Shown: piece by piece, positions 37,142 through 46,113 of the stretch | Layout of the letters: each line of letters opens with the position of its first letter | How positions within the stretch are numbered: the stretch's first letter is position 1 | Assembly (NCBI GenBank): GCA_017634975.1 | Contig: JAGBMJ010000002.1 | Location: 1 to 64,000 of the forward strand | Source: Lachnospiraceae bacterium | GTDB taxonomy: Bacteria; Bacillota; Clostridia; Lachnospirales; Lachnospiraceae | Reading direction: 5' to 3' | Length of the DNA stretch: 64,000 nucleotides | The notes under the pieces: model-generated | What the model saw: only the letters and a program-made list of their open reading frames with translations | Databases searched by the model: none | What the model was told of the DNA's origin: nothing | Translations under genes and position numbers: made by a program

Positions 37142-37150
37142 TGATATAAT
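37142..37150 (+). promoter_or_regulatory. Extended -10 promoter of the MacAB-like operon
   Basis: TGATATAAT carries TG one base before a perfect TATAAT (37145-37150). A -35 at normal spacing is not obvious. The first gene starts 34 bases later. Confidence 0.6.
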
Positions 37151-37183
37151 GTTATTTATAAGATCGATAAGAAGGGGCAGAAA

Positions 37184-37888
37184 ATGGGTGTACTGATCCG
37201 ATTTGAAAATGTTGGAAAGATCTATCATACCGGGGATATCGTATACGAGGCGCTTCACGATGTGAACCTGACGATCGATGAAGGAGAGATGGTGGTGATC
37301 CTGGGACCCTCGGGAGCGGGAAAAAGTACGCTTCTGAATATGCTTGGAGGCTTGGATGCTGCGACCAGCGGAAAGATCACCTTTGGGGAAAGGGAGATCA
37401 CGTCCCTGGACGATAAGGCGCTGGGACGGTTCCGGGCGGCAGATGTAGGGATCATCTTTCAGTTCTACAATCTGGTACCGAGCCTGACGGCAATGGAAAA
37501 TGTTGGACTGATGCGGGAACTGGGACTCGATATTATAGATCCGGTGGAAGCATTACGCCTGGTGGGACTGGAGGATCGGAAGGATAACTTTCCGTCTCAG
37601 ATGTCCGGCGGGCAGCAGCAGAGAGTCTCGATCGCCCGGGCGATCGCCAAACGCCCGAGACTGCTGCTGTGTGATGAACCGACCGGCGCTTTGGATACCA
37701 ATACCGGCAAGGAGATCCTGAAACTGCTGCAGGCACAAAGCCGTGAGGAACACCGGACCGTTGTTATGGTCACGCATAACAGTCTCTTTGCTGAGATCGC
37801 AGACAAGGTGATCTATGTAAAGAACGGTACGGTAATGGATGTGGTGATCAATGAGAATCCCAAAGATGCGGACGACATTGTATGGTAA
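37184..37888 (+). CDS. ABC transporter ATP-binding protein, MacB/LolD type
   Basis: This 234-residue ATPase has Walker A GPSGAGKST, signature MSGGQQQR, Walker B LLCDEPTGALD and the switch His in MVTHN. The sequence is typical of the MacB/LolD/FtsE class that works with FtsX-like permeases rather than with classical exporters. It is the first gene of a three-gene efflux or export operon. Confidence 0.92.
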   Translation: MGVLIRFENVGKIYHTGDIVYEALHDVNLTIDEGEMVVILGPSGAGKSTLLNMLGGLDAATSGKITFGEREITSLDDKALGRFRAADVGIIFQFYNLVPSLTAMENVGLMRELGLDIIDPVEALRLVGLEDRKDNFPSQMSGGQQQRVSIARAIAKRPRLLLCDEPTGALDTNTGKEILKLLQAQSREEHRTVVMVTHNSLFAEIADKVIYVKNGTVMDVVINENPKDADDIVW

Positions 37889-37927
37889 GGGAAATGATTT
37901 GACGAGACAGCAAAGGGGAGACAAAGA

Positions 37928-39538
37928 ATGAAAAAAGTCGGAAAAGTGATCATTGGTATAGGCGTTGTGGCCGCTCTCGCAGGCGGCACTTATTGGTATC
38001 TTAACCAGCCGGAGCCGGTGGATACGGCAACGGTGAAACCGATGACGATCGCAGCGAAGGTCAGTGAAGTAGGACATATCATGGCGGATGAATGTGTAAC
38101 GGTCTATGCATCGGCGGCGGGACGGGTGTCGGAAGTGTCTGTTCAGGCAAACGATATTGTGAAAGCAGATGATATACTTCTCCAATATGATCTGACGGCT
38201 TTGGAAAATGCTTATCAGATGGCGGTCTGGAATACGGCTTATTATACGGACGGTTACCGTGCAGCAGTGGCGGAAAATGAGAAATATGCAGGCAGAGCGG
38301 ATGCGGCAGCGGGAGAGGCGCAGAACTTTCGGCAGCAGTATATCACGACCGCTCAGAAAATGGATGAGCTGAGCATCGGACAGGAGCTGGAGAATTACTT
38401 CATCCAGTCGGATCTGAATACGCTGAATGCCGTGCTGGAAAACCTGAACCTGGAACTGAGTGTACATACGGCCAATTTGGAAGCGGCGCAGTCGCAGTAT
38501 TCGGAATTGCAGAACCAGACCGTCATGGCGGAGGCGGAGTTTAACGAACTGTGTAAAAAGGCGGATCGTACTTCGGACGAAGAGGAAAAGGAGCAGATCG
38601 CTGCAGAACGGGATGCAAAGAAGATCGAATGGAGTACGCTGCAGACCGCACGGGATGTGGCAGCGGGCAGGAAAGCGGAATGCGAGCGTGCGGTGAATGA
38701 ACTGAAGGCGCAGATCCAGGAGTACCGCAGATGTATCGCAGCCGTACCACTGCCATCGATGACGACGGAAGAGAGCCTTCAGTACAGCAGTCTGGCACTG
38801 GAACGGGAAATGGTGCTGCGTGACTGGGAACAGAGTATGAGCAGAAAAGCGGGTGCGGAAGAGCACATCAGTGATCCGGCCGCCTTAAGCCAGATGGAAG
38901 ACTCCATGGAACTGGCCAAGCTGCAGGAAGAAGCAGCAAAAAAAGCGCTGGATTGCGGGAAGGAAGGTGTGCATGCCGGAGTATCCGGAACGGTGATGGA
39001 ACGGCTGGTGGATGAAGGGGCCTATGTGGATGCGGGAACCCCGCTTTTTGTGATCCAGCCGTCCGAAGGTTATAAAGCAGAGCTTCTGGTCTCGCGTTTT
39101 GATATCGGGAGTGTAGCGATCGGACAAAAAGCGGAGGTAACGATCGGTGGTACGGTATATGAAGGTACGGTACAGCGGATCGCTGCAGTGGCCACTTCGG
39201 ATGCTTCCGGGAAACCGAGGGTAAGAGTAGAAGTTGCATTGACGGATCCGGATGCGGATCCGGTCATCGGGCTGGAAGCAGAGGTGTGTATCTTTGTTTC
39301 GGAGGAAGAAGAGGTACTCGGTATCCCGGAATCTGCCGTTTATACGGAGGATGAGGGCAGCTATGTTTATGTCATTAAGGATGGTGTGATCGCAAAGCAG
39401 AGTATTGTCCGGGGGATAAGCGGTAACGGCTGTGTGCAGATCACCGAAGGTTTGGCGGAAGGCGGACAGGTGATCGTTTCACCGTGTTCCGCAGAGGATA
39501 TCGGCAGACAGGTAACCGCGGAAAAGCAGGGAGAATAA
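37928..39538 (+). CDS. Membrane-fusion/adaptor protein, MacA/HlyD-like
   Basis: This 536-residue protein has an N-terminal membrane anchor (about 5-24) and a biotinyl-lipoyl-like start (ASAAGRVSEVSVQANDIVKA). Long coiled-coil helices span about 95-330, followed by the second lipoyl half (GVSGTVMERLVDEGAYVDAG) and beta-barrel domains. It is longer than usual because of the extended coiled coil. In a Gram-positive cell it links the ATPase-permease pair to substrate on the outer membrane face. It lies between the ATPase and permease genes. Confidence 0.88.
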   Translation: MKKVGKVIIGIGVVAALAGGTYWYLNQPEPVDTATVKPMTIAAKVSEVGHIMADECVTVYASAAGRVSEVSVQANDIVKADDILLQYDLTALENAYQMAVWNTAYYTDGYRAAVAENEKYAGRADAAAGEAQNFRQQYITTAQKMDELSIGQELENYFIQSDLNTLNAVLENLNLELSVHTANLEAAQSQYSELQNQTVMAEAEFNELCKKADRTSDEEEKEQIAAERDAKKIEWSTLQTARDVAAGRKAECERAVNELKAQIQEYRRCIAAVPLPSMTTEESLQYSSLALEREMVLRDWEQSMSRKAGAEEHISDPAALSQMEDSMELAKLQEEAAKKALDCGKEGVHAGVSGTVMERLVDEGAYVDAGTPLFVIQPSEGYKAELLVSRFDIGSVAIGQKAEVTIGGTVYEGTVQRIAAVATSDASGKPRVRVEVALTDPDADPVIGLEAEVCIFVSEEEEVLGIPESAVYTEDEGSYVYVIKDGVIAKQSIVRGISGNGCVQITEGLAEGGQVIVSPCSAEDIGRQVTAEKQGE

Positions 39539-39541
39539 GCT

Positions 39542-41869
39542 ATGATGCTGCTGCGAAAAGTATTGCGTGATCTGAAGCAGAACGCGGTACAGTTTCTTGC
39601 AATCTATATCATGACGCTTCTTGCACTGCTGATCACCAGTGGATTTGATGCCAGTGATTACGGTGTGTATCTGTCTGCTGCGGAATATCTGACGGATCAG
39701 AATTTTAAGGATCTGAATATCGAAGGCCGGTGTTTCGGGCACGAGGATATTGCCATGCTGGAACAGATGGATGGCGTGGCACATGTGAACGGGATCCGGC
39801 ATGGGACCGGTACGACGATGCTGGATCAGGAACGCCCGCTGGTGATCAGCTATATTGACGGCAACGAAGTGTCGTCGATGCTCCTGACAGCCGGAGAGGC
39901 TTATACCCCCGGCAGCAGCGGTGTGTGGGTGGAAACACTGTTTGCGGAACCGATGGGTATACGACCGGGGAATACGCTGACGATCACGACCGAAGGTATG
40001 ACGTTTCAGGAGACGGTACGCGGACTGGTTTATTCTCCGGAGTATCTGTATTACATTCCGAATTCGAATTATACCGAACCGGAATACGGTACCCATGGTT
40101 TTGTGATCATGGATATACAGGAGGCGCCGGGAGTATATAAACAGTTTGATCAGTTGATCGTAGATCTGAGCGAAGTGCGTGGGCAGGGTGGACGGCTGAC
40201 GGATGCAGAGAAGATGGTCATGCGGGAGATGCGCGAGAAGATTACCCGGAAATTTGATGATCCGGGATTGCTGGTCAAACTGAAGACCGAGGATGATACT
40301 TACGATGAGTATGTCGGAGCCATCAATTCTACCGGAGCGATCACTACGATCTTCCCGCTGATCTTTATGCTGGTGGCGGTACTGGGGATCATTACCACGA
40401 TGGCAAGACTCACCGGAAAACAGCGCACCGTGATTGGTACGATGAAAGCACTTGGATTTTCGGACAAACAGATCATGTTTCATTATATGTGCTATTCCGT
40501 GATCGTAGCGATACTGGGATGTATCAGTGGCGTAGTGATCGGGGTCAATACGCTCGGAGTGTATTTAAACGATCTGAACGATTACTATTATCAGAATCCG
40601 TACATTTGTCTGAAACTGACGGGAAAGAGTTTCTATATGTCAATACTTGCGGTGGGACTGAGTGTTCTGGTGACCTGGTTTTCCACACATAAACTGCTGG
40701 TGCAGAATGCTTCGGAGATCCTGCGGCCGGAACCGCCGAAAGCAGTGGGAGCAGGAGCGCTGGAAAAGACTCCGCTATGGAAAAGGCTCAGTTTTACAAC
40801 ACGCTGGAACATACGCGATGTATATCGGAACAGGATGCGCACTTTAGCAAGTGTCATGGGGATCTTGGTGTGCAGTCTTCTGCTTTATACCGCAACCGGT
40901 TTTTTTGAATGCCTGGCATCACAGTCAGACTGGATGTATGGAGAACTCATCCGGGCCGGGTATCGCATCTCTTTTGAAGACGGTGTAGACCGGGGAACGG
41001 TCTATGATTATGCCAGAGAATATGAAGGCCAGATGGTCGAGGAAGTAAGTACCACACTGTATTCGGATACAACGGACAGTGTACGGCCGATGATCGTGCT
41101 TGATCAAGGAAATATGTTCTGGGTAGAAGATGAAACATTGACGTATACGGAACTTCCAAAGGATGGGATCGCTCTGACATCGCGTCTGACGGAATTGTTA
41201 GATGTCCGTGTCGGCGATACGCTGCGATGGAAGATTGCCGGAAATGAGAAGATGTACAGTGCGCCGATCCGGAAGATCGTGCGGCAGGCTTCCGACCAGG
41301 GGATCCTGATGAGCCGGGAATACTGGGAACAGATCGGTGGAGAATTTTTGCCGAATTATGTCTATACCAGAATGACGGTACCGTCAGAGCTGAAGCAACG
41401 GCCGGAGGTGAGTTCGGCAGACAGCATAGAAACCTTAAAGACAGCTTTGGAAAATGCAAATACGATGGGCTATGCGATCACAACGATCATGGTGGTGATG
41501 GCAGTAGTGATGGGCGTGATCGTATTATATAACCTGGGGGTACTCTCCTATATCGAAAAAGTACGGGAGATCGCAACATTGAAAGTGCTGGGATTTCAGA
41601 CCGGGGATATCCGGAGGATCCTGCTGCAGCAAAATCTGACGGTTACTGCAGTTGGGGCGGTTTTGGGAGTGCCGTTCGGGATCATTATGTTACAGGTGCT
41701 GGTGGATCTGTTTATGGGCGAAGACGGAGATCTGGTGGTGCGTTTTTCGCCTATGCCGTTTGTATACGCGATCCTGGGAACCTTTTTGGTTTCGGTACTG
41801 GTCAACCTGTTCATTACCCTTAAGGTAAAGAATATCGATATGGTAGATGCATTGAAAGGAGTAGAGTAA
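39542..41869 (+). CDS. FtsX-like ABC permease
   Basis: This 775-residue permease starts 3 bases after the adaptor gene. It has an N-terminal membrane segment, a large external domain, three central membrane segments (about 265-385), a second external domain, and three C-terminal segments (about 640-770). That is the duplicated FtsX arrangement. The motifs TMKALGFSDKQI and TLKVLGFQTGDI mark the two coupling helices. With the two preceding proteins it forms a MacAB-like machine that may export peptides, antibiotics or lipoproteins. Confidence 0.9.
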   Translation: MMLLRKVLRDLKQNAVQFLAIYIMTLLALLITSGFDASDYGVYLSAAEYLTDQNFKDLNIEGRCFGHEDIAMLEQMDGVAHVNGIRHGTGTTMLDQERPLVISYIDGNEVSSMLLTAGEAYTPGSSGVWVETLFAEPMGIRPGNTLTITTEGMTFQETVRGLVYSPEYLYYIPNSNYTEPEYGTHGFVIMDIQEAPGVYKQFDQLIVDLSEVRGQGGRLTDAEKMVMREMREKITRKFDDPGLLVKLKTEDDTYDEYVGAINSTGAITTIFPLIFMLVAVLGIITTMARLTGKQRTVIGTMKALGFSDKQIMFHYMCYSVIVAILGCISGVVIGVNTLGVYLNDLNDYYYQNPYICLKLTGKSFYMSILAVGLSVLVTWFSTHKLLVQNASEILRPEPPKAVGAGALEKTPLWKRLSFTTRWNIRDVYRNRMRTLASVMGILVCSLLLYTATGFFECLASQSDWMYGELIRAGYRISFEDGVDRGTVYDYAREYEGQMVEEVSTTLYSDTTDSVRPMIVLDQGNMFWVEDETLTYTELPKDGIALTSRLTELLDVRVGDTLRWKIAGNEKMYSAPIRKIVRQASDQGILMSREYWEQIGGEFLPNYVYTRMTVPSELKQRPEVSSADSIETLKTALENANTMGYAITTIMVVMAVVMGVIVLYNLGVLSYIEKVREIATLKVLGFQTGDIRRILLQQNLTVTAVGAVLGVPFGIIMLQVLVDLFMGEDGDLVVRFSPMPFVYAILGTFLVSVLVNLFITLKVKNIDMVDALKGVE

Positions 41870-41915
41870 AAAACGGAGAAAAGCGTGAAAGAAGCAGCGC
41901 AGGATAGAGCAGTGA

Positions 41916-41946
41916 AAAGGCGGACACCGTAGAAGTGTCCGCCTTT
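41916..41946. terminator. Bidirectional terminator between the permease and AIM24 genes
   Basis: AAAGGCGGACAC pairs with GTGTCCGCCTTT around an 7-base loop; T runs on both sides suit both convergent genes. Confidence 0.88.
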
Positions 41947-41956
41947 CTGATCTTAT

Positions 41957-42715
41957 TTAACACACCGGTGCGATCATAACGCGGCCGGTACCGCGGTATA
42001 CGTTGACGAAACCTTCTCCGGAGGCGGCGGAGCCTAGCAGGGATTTGGTGGTCTTTTCTACGGTGAACTGCAGTCCGGCGGACCATGCGATGGCCATATT
42101 GCCGTCGATCTTAAGCTGATCGTTGTTCAGATCCACAACGATGATCTCGGATGCGGGAACCGGGCTTTCCAGCGCGATCACGCCGTTACCGAACAGGGCA
42201 CAGTTAAACAGACCTTCTCCGCCCAGTACGGCAGAAGAAAGATTGCTTCTTGCTACTACCGAGAGATTTACGGTGCTTTCGCAGGCCAGGAAAAGTCCGT
42301 CTTCGATCACGATCTGTCCGCCCCAGTTTGCCAGATCCTCCAGGATGATGTGTTTATAAGTCGGTTCCAGAACCAGGGTACCGGTACCTTCGTAGCGCGG
42401 TTTGATCGCGGTTTCGCCGGTCATTTTGCTGCCGACCGCTTTTTTGAGCAGATCGCCGGCGCCTTTGATATCGGCAGCTGCGTTGATCCCGCCGATCATC
42501 AGCTGCATTGCGCCTGCCTGTACGACTACGGCGGAATTATTCAGCTGGGCGATCAGCTGGCGTTTGCGTACATTCATCTTTGCGGCATAGTAAGCCCGCA
42601 TAGCGGAATCTGCGGTAACGGAAACGTCATGATCGTATTCCAATACGGAAAACATGCCGTTCTGTGCCGTGATCTTGCGTACCTGTGTTGCATTGAGCAG
42701 ATTTGTCTGGATCAT
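41957..42715 (-). CDS. AIM24 family protein
   Basis: This 252-residue soluble protein is a predicted double-stranded beta-helix of the AIM24/TIGR00266 type. Repeated Gly-containing strands are visible, such as GAMQLMIGGI, GTGTLVLEPTYKHI, GLFLACESTVNL, GEGLFNCALFGNGVIAL and GTGRVMIAPVC at the end. Bacterial members have no settled function; yeast Aim24 concerns mitochondrial membrane organisation. The start is preceded by GGAGG and a clear minus-strand promoter. Confidence 0.9.
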   Translation of the reverse strand: MIQTNLLNATQVRKITAQNGMFSVLEYDHDVSVTADSAMRAYYAAKMNVRKRQLIAQLNNSAVVVQAGAMQLMIGGINAAADIKGAGDLLKKAVGSKMTGETAIKPRYEGTGTLVLEPTYKHIILEDLANWGGQIVIEDGLFLACESTVNLSVVARSNLSSAVLGGEGLFNCALFGNGVIALESPVPASEIIVVDLNNDQLKIDGNMAIAWSAGLQFTVEKTTKSLLGSAASGEGFVNVYRGTGRVMIAPVC

Positions 42716-42765
42716 TTTTATAACCTCCTGAATATAATGGTTGAAAACCGTCTCCGGGTGAAAAT

Positions 42766-42809
42766 ACCCTGTATGTTTTCAGTTTACAGGGTGCATCAGT
42801 ACTTGTCAA
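42766..42809 (-). promoter_or_regulatory. AIM24 promoter with overlapping palindrome
   Basis: On the minus strand TTGACA (42804-42809) and TAAACT (42781-42786) are 17 bases apart. A perfect inverted repeat, ACCCTGTA and TACAGGGT, at 42766-42773 and 42785-42792 surrounds the -10 box and could be an operator. Confidence 0.65.
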
Positions 42810-42848
42810 GCAAGCCGGATATCCCTTCGGCAGAACCGGATTGTGAAT

Positions 42849-42877
42849 TTGACGAAAATAACAACATGTGATATATT
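42849..42877 (+). promoter_or_regulatory. Promoter of the iron/cobalamin-type ABC importer operon
   Basis: TTGACG (42849-42854) and TATATT (42872-42877) are 17 bases apart; the predicted leader is about 80 bases. Confidence 0.7.
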
Positions 42878-42894
42878 TCATACGTTTGCAGATA

Positions 42895-42933
42895 CAGACC
42901 GGGTATGCGATAGAGCATCATATACCCGGTCTG
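42895..42933 (+). promoter_or_regulatory. Leader hairpin of the importer operon
   Basis: CAGACCGGGTAT (42895-42906) pairs perfectly with ATACCCGGTCTG (42922-42933) around 15 bases. It lies just after the predicted transcription start and has no T run, so it is not a normal terminator. It could be an operator or RNA control element; no known riboswitch was recognised. Confidence 0.6.
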
Positions 42934-42963
42934 TTCAATGGTGAAAACGGAGGAGAGAGGATT

Positions 42964-44040
42964 ATGAAAAAGAAGACACTGAAACTGTTAACGGGAGTGA
43001 TGGCATTTACATTGCTGAGCGGCTGCGGAGAGGCGACATCACCCGAACCGGTAACCGCAGAGGCGTCGGCAGAACCGACCGAAGTCGTTGCCGAGGCGAC
43101 GGAAGCACCGACCGAGGCAGCCGAGCCGACGGAAGAAGCAGCTGCGGAAAGTGTAGCAATAAAGGACCGAAGCGGTAATGAGATTGTCCTGCCGGAGGAG
43201 GTAGATTCCATTATTTCCATGTCGCCGGCAACCACAAGAGTACTGATCGATATGGGCTATGCAGACAAGATCGTGGCAGCGGACGAGAATGCACAGGCTT
43301 CCTATGCGGATGAACTGAATGCCGATACCATCTACTTCAATATGATGACACCCGATCAGGAGCAGATCGTGGCACTGGCTCCGGATATCGTCTTTACCTC
43401 CGGTATGAGCAGTAAAGACGGTGTGGATGCCTATGAGAATGTCCGGGAAGCAGGTCTGTGTGTAGCAGATATCCCGAGCAGCGCATCCATCGCAGATGTG
43501 GAAGACGATGTTTTGTTTATCGGGCAGTGCGTGGGGGATGAGGCGGCTGCACAGGTACTGGTAGATGAGATGGAAGAGACGATTGCAGAGATCAAGGAGA
43601 TCGCTGCAACCATCCCGGAAGAAGAGAAGAAGACCGTACTGTTTGAGCTTTACACGCCGTCTGCAGATTATCCGACGATCTATACGGCAGGCCCGGGCAC
43701 CTATATCAACGAGATGATGGAACTGGTCGGTGCAGTCAATATTGCAGCAGATCAGGATGCGAAGTGGCCGGCACTTACCGAGGAAGCTGCCGTAGCAGCG
43801 GATCCGCAGGTGATCCTGAGCGCGGATATGTATACCCCGGATGCGATCAACACGATCCTTACCATGGAAGGCTGGGAGAATGTAACTGCGATCAAAAACG
43901 GCGATGTATATCTGCTGGATGCGGATGAAGTGAACCAGCCCTGCCACCGTATCATCGAGGCACTGAAGGATATGGCGGTATTTCTGTATCCGGAATACTT
44001 TGAGTATGACGAAAACGATGAAGTAAAGCCGGCAGCATAA
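42964..44040 (+). CDS. Lipoprotein substrate-binding protein of an iron/cobalamin-type ABC importer
   Basis: This 358-residue protein is a lipoprotein (LLSGCG) with an acidic Ala/Glu/Pro/Thr linker. The BtuF/FhuD/TroA-like fold begins at KDRSGNEIVLPEEVDSI. Characteristic parts are SPATTRVLIDMGYADKIVA, LAPDIVFTS, TYINEMMELVGAVNIA and DVYLLDADEV. It would capture a siderophore, haem or corrinoid outside the cell; which one is not visible. ATG 42964 is used because the upstream in-frame start at 42868 would put 32 residues before the signal peptide. Confidence 0.9.
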   Translation: MKKKTLKLLTGVMAFTLLSGCGEATSPEPVTAEASAEPTEVVAEATEAPTEAAEPTEEAAAESVAIKDRSGNEIVLPEEVDSIISMSPATTRVLIDMGYADKIVAADENAQASYADELNADTIYFNMMTPDQEQIVALAPDIVFTSGMSSKDGVDAYENVREAGLCVADIPSSASIADVEDDVLFIGQCVGDEAAAQVLVDEMEETIAEIKEIAATIPEEEKKTVLFELYTPSADYPTIYTAGPGTYINEMMELVGAVNIAADQDAKWPALTEEAAVAADPQVILSADMYTPDAINTILTMEGWENVTAIKNGDVYLLDADEVNQPCHRIIEALKDMAVFLYPEYFEYDENDEVKPAA

Positions 44041-44050
44041 GCATAGCTAA

Positions 44051-45082
44051 ATGAAGCAAAAGAATGTAGTATATAAGTGCATACTTTCCATCGCCTTTGC
44101 TGTTGTGGTACTGATCATGGCAGCAGGGCTTGGGAGTGTGCGCATTACTCCCGGACAGATCCTGGGTGTGATCGCAAACCGATTGTTTGCTCGTCCCCTG
44201 CCGGAAGATCTGCCACAGTCGATGGTATCGATCCTCTGGGACATCCGTCTGCCCAGAGCGTGTTCTGCCTTTATCGTCGGCGCGATGCTTTCCGTATCCG
44301 GTGCGATCGTACAGGCACTCCTGCAAAACCCGCTGGCATCTTCCTATACGCTGGGAGTATCTTCCGGCGCGTCTCTCGGCGCAGCCATTATTATTGTAAA
44401 TGAGATCACGATCCCCGTGATCGGCACGCTGTTGTTGCCGGTGACGGGTTTTCTTTTCGGATTGGCCACCGTGATGCTGGTCATCTTTTTTTCCGCAAAA
44501 CTGGATAACAATCTTCGGAATCATACCATCATACTGTTTGGTATGATCGTTTCGCTTTTTGTAAATGGAATACTAACCATGCTTTCCGCGGCATATTCAC
44601 GGCATATGAACCGTCTGATCCTTTGGCAGATGGGTACTTTTGCCGGACGGCGCTGGATGCATGTGGGAATATTACTGGCCGTATGTATCCTGAGCTGTCT
44701 GGCGGCGGCTTTCTTTCACAAAGAACTGGATCTGATGAGTTTCGGAGAGGAACAGTCGCAGGCGATGGGGGTGGAGGTCAGACGCACCCGGTTTATCTTA
44801 CTGGTACTGTCTGCCGTGATGACAGGGGCAGCCGTATGTTTTACCGGTGTCATCGGCTTTATTGATCTGGCTGCACCGCACGCAGTACGACGGCTGTTCG
44901 GATCTTCACACCGTTATGTATTGCCGATGAGTGCCGTGATCGGGGGCAGTTTCATGGCGCTGGCGGATCTGCTCTCGCGTACGGTGCTGTCCCCGCAGGA
45001 GATCCCGGTAGGAGCGGTCACTGCGCTTTTGGGTGCACCGTTTTTCCTGTGGGTATATTTCGGAACGAGGGGAAAGAGATGA
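44051..45082 (+). CDS. FecCD-family permease of the iron/cobalamin-type importer
   Basis: This 343-residue membrane protein has about ten membrane segments. Family motifs are DIRLPRACSAFIVGAMLSVSG, NPLASSYTLGVSSGASLGAA and GVIGFIDLAAPHAVRRLFGSSHR, the last being the coupling region for the ATPase. It starts 10 bases after the binding-protein gene and overlaps the ATPase start by 4 bases. Confidence 0.93.
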   Translation: MKQKNVVYKCILSIAFAVVVLIMAAGLGSVRITPGQILGVIANRLFARPLPEDLPQSMVSILWDIRLPRACSAFIVGAMLSVSGAIVQALLQNPLASSYTLGVSSGASLGAAIIIVNEITIPVIGTLLLPVTGFLFGLATVMLVIFFSAKLDNNLRNHTIILFGMIVSLFVNGILTMLSAAYSRHMNRLILWQMGTFAGRRWMHVGILLAVCILSCLAAAFFHKELDLMSFGEEQSQAMGVEVRRTRFILLVLSAVMTGAAVCFTGVIGFIDLAAPHAVRRLFGSSHRYVLPMSAVIGGSFMALADLLSRTVLSPQEIPVGAVTALLGAPFFLWVYFGTRGKR

Positions 45083-46014
45083 AGGTGATCGAATGCAGCG
45101 ACCTGCATGTCGCATATGAAAAACGATATACCGGAACGGAATTCGAAGTGCTGAAGGGTGTGAGCTTTGCAATCGAAGAGGGCAGTCGTACCGCAATCAT
45201 CGGTCCTAACGGAAGCGGAAAAAGTACCCTCATCAAAGCCATTTGCGGAATGCTGCCATATCAGGGCAGTGTGCAGATCTTTGGTACTGCGCTGGACAAG
45301 ATGAACCGTAAGACGATCGCGCGCAGCATTGCCTATATGACACAGTTGAGCGAAGTGTTCTTTTCCTATACTGTATATGAAACGGTAATGATGGGACGCT
45401 ATGTACATTCGACCGGCTCCTTTGGCAGGGCATCGAAGGAGGATACGGATGCTGTCATGAACGCGATGCGCAGTACCGGTGTGGAAGCATTACAAGACCG
45501 ACAGTTGTCTGCGCTTTCCGGCGGTGAATTGCAGCGCGTTTTTCTGGCAAGAACCTTTGCGCAGGACAGCCCGATCCTGATCCTGGATGAACCCAATAAT
45601 CACCTGGATCTGAAGGTCGTTTCCGAACTGGCAGGCTACTTAAAGAATTGGAGTGAAAATGTTTCTTGCCTTCCCCTTGAGGATGCTGTGACCGGAGACA
45701 AATCTTGCCTTCCCCTTGAGGGCGCTGTGTGCCAGTGGCACACGTTTAGCGCGGACCGAGCCGGGAGGCGAGACAGGTGTCGCGAGCTGACGGATGAGGT
45801 GGAAAAAGTGGAGAAAACGAGACCCCACACCCTTATCGGCGTCTACCATGACATTACCCTTGCCATGGAGCTGGCGGATTCCCTTATCCTGATGAAAGAT
45901 GGCCGCATCGCCGCTCAGGGCACCAAAGAAGAGATTTTAAAGACGGATGCCTTAGAGAATGTCTATGGTTTTGCGGTACGAGACTATTTAAAGGCGTCTC
46001 TAAAAAATGTATAG
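45079..46014 (+). CDS. FecE/FepC-type ABC ATPase containing an in-frame repeat insertion
   Basis: This protein powers the importer. It has 311 residues where about 255 is usual. Walker A GPNGSGKST, signature LSGGELQR and Walker B ILILDEPNNHLDL (Asp170, Glu171) are intact, and the switch His257 is in GVYHD. Between them, at residues 195 to about 249, lies a segment foreign to the family, rich in Cys, Arg and Glu (CLPLEDAV, CLPLEGAV, RAGRRDRCREL). It is encoded by a dispersed DNA repeat whose other copy lies at 52684-52795. The frame stays open across it. Removing it gives a normal-length ATPase. ATG 45079 overlaps the permease stop. Confidence 0.9.
   Translation: MKVIECSDLHVAYEKRYTGTEFEVLKGVSFAIEEGSRTAIIGPNGSGKSTLIKAICGMLPYQGSVQIFGTALDKMNRKTIARSIAYMTQLSEVFFSYTVYETVMMGRYVHSTGSFGRASKEDTDAVMNAMRSTGVEALQDRQLSALSGGELQRVFLARTFAQDSPILILDEPNNHLDLKVVSELAGYLKNWSENVSCLPLEDAVTGDKSCLPLEGAVCQWHTFSADRAGRRDRCRELTDEVEKVEKTRPHTLIGVYHDITLAMELADSLILMKDGRIAAQGTKEEILKTDALENVYGFAVRDYLKASLKNV
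45661..45828. repeat. GGATGAGGTG-family repeat inserted in frame in the ABC ATPase gene
   Basis: The segment begins TTTCTTGCCTTCCCCTTGAG and contains that start twice (45663 and 45704), then GTGTGCCAGTGGCACAC, GGACCGAGCCGG and the tail CGGATGAGGTGGAAAA. From 45704 it closely matches 52688-52790. Nested stems include GCGCT/AGCGC around GTGTGCC/GGCACAC. The length keeps the reading frame. Confidence 0.85.
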
Positions 46015-46033
46015 GGAGGGTGACTTCCCTAAA

Positions 46034-46080
46034 AGCCTTCCCCCCTCCGGGGGGAAGGTGCCCGCAGGGCGGATGAGGGG
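46034..46080. repeat. GGATGAGG-family element after the importer operon
   Basis: CCTTCCCCCC pairs with GGGGGGAAGG, followed by GTGCCCGCAGGGCGGATGAGG. The same tail ends the larger copies. It begins 20 bases after the ABC ATPase stop and may also end transcription, though no T run follows. Confidence 0.75.
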
Positions 46081-46113
46081 TCTTCCTATCGCCATCACTT
46101 AGAGGAAAACAAA

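Noticed and set aside
37553..38866. 437-codon minus-strand frame opposite the ABC ATPase and adaptor genes
   Set aside because: His/Arg/Phe-rich shadow composition and no start signal; both genes on the plus strand are well supported.
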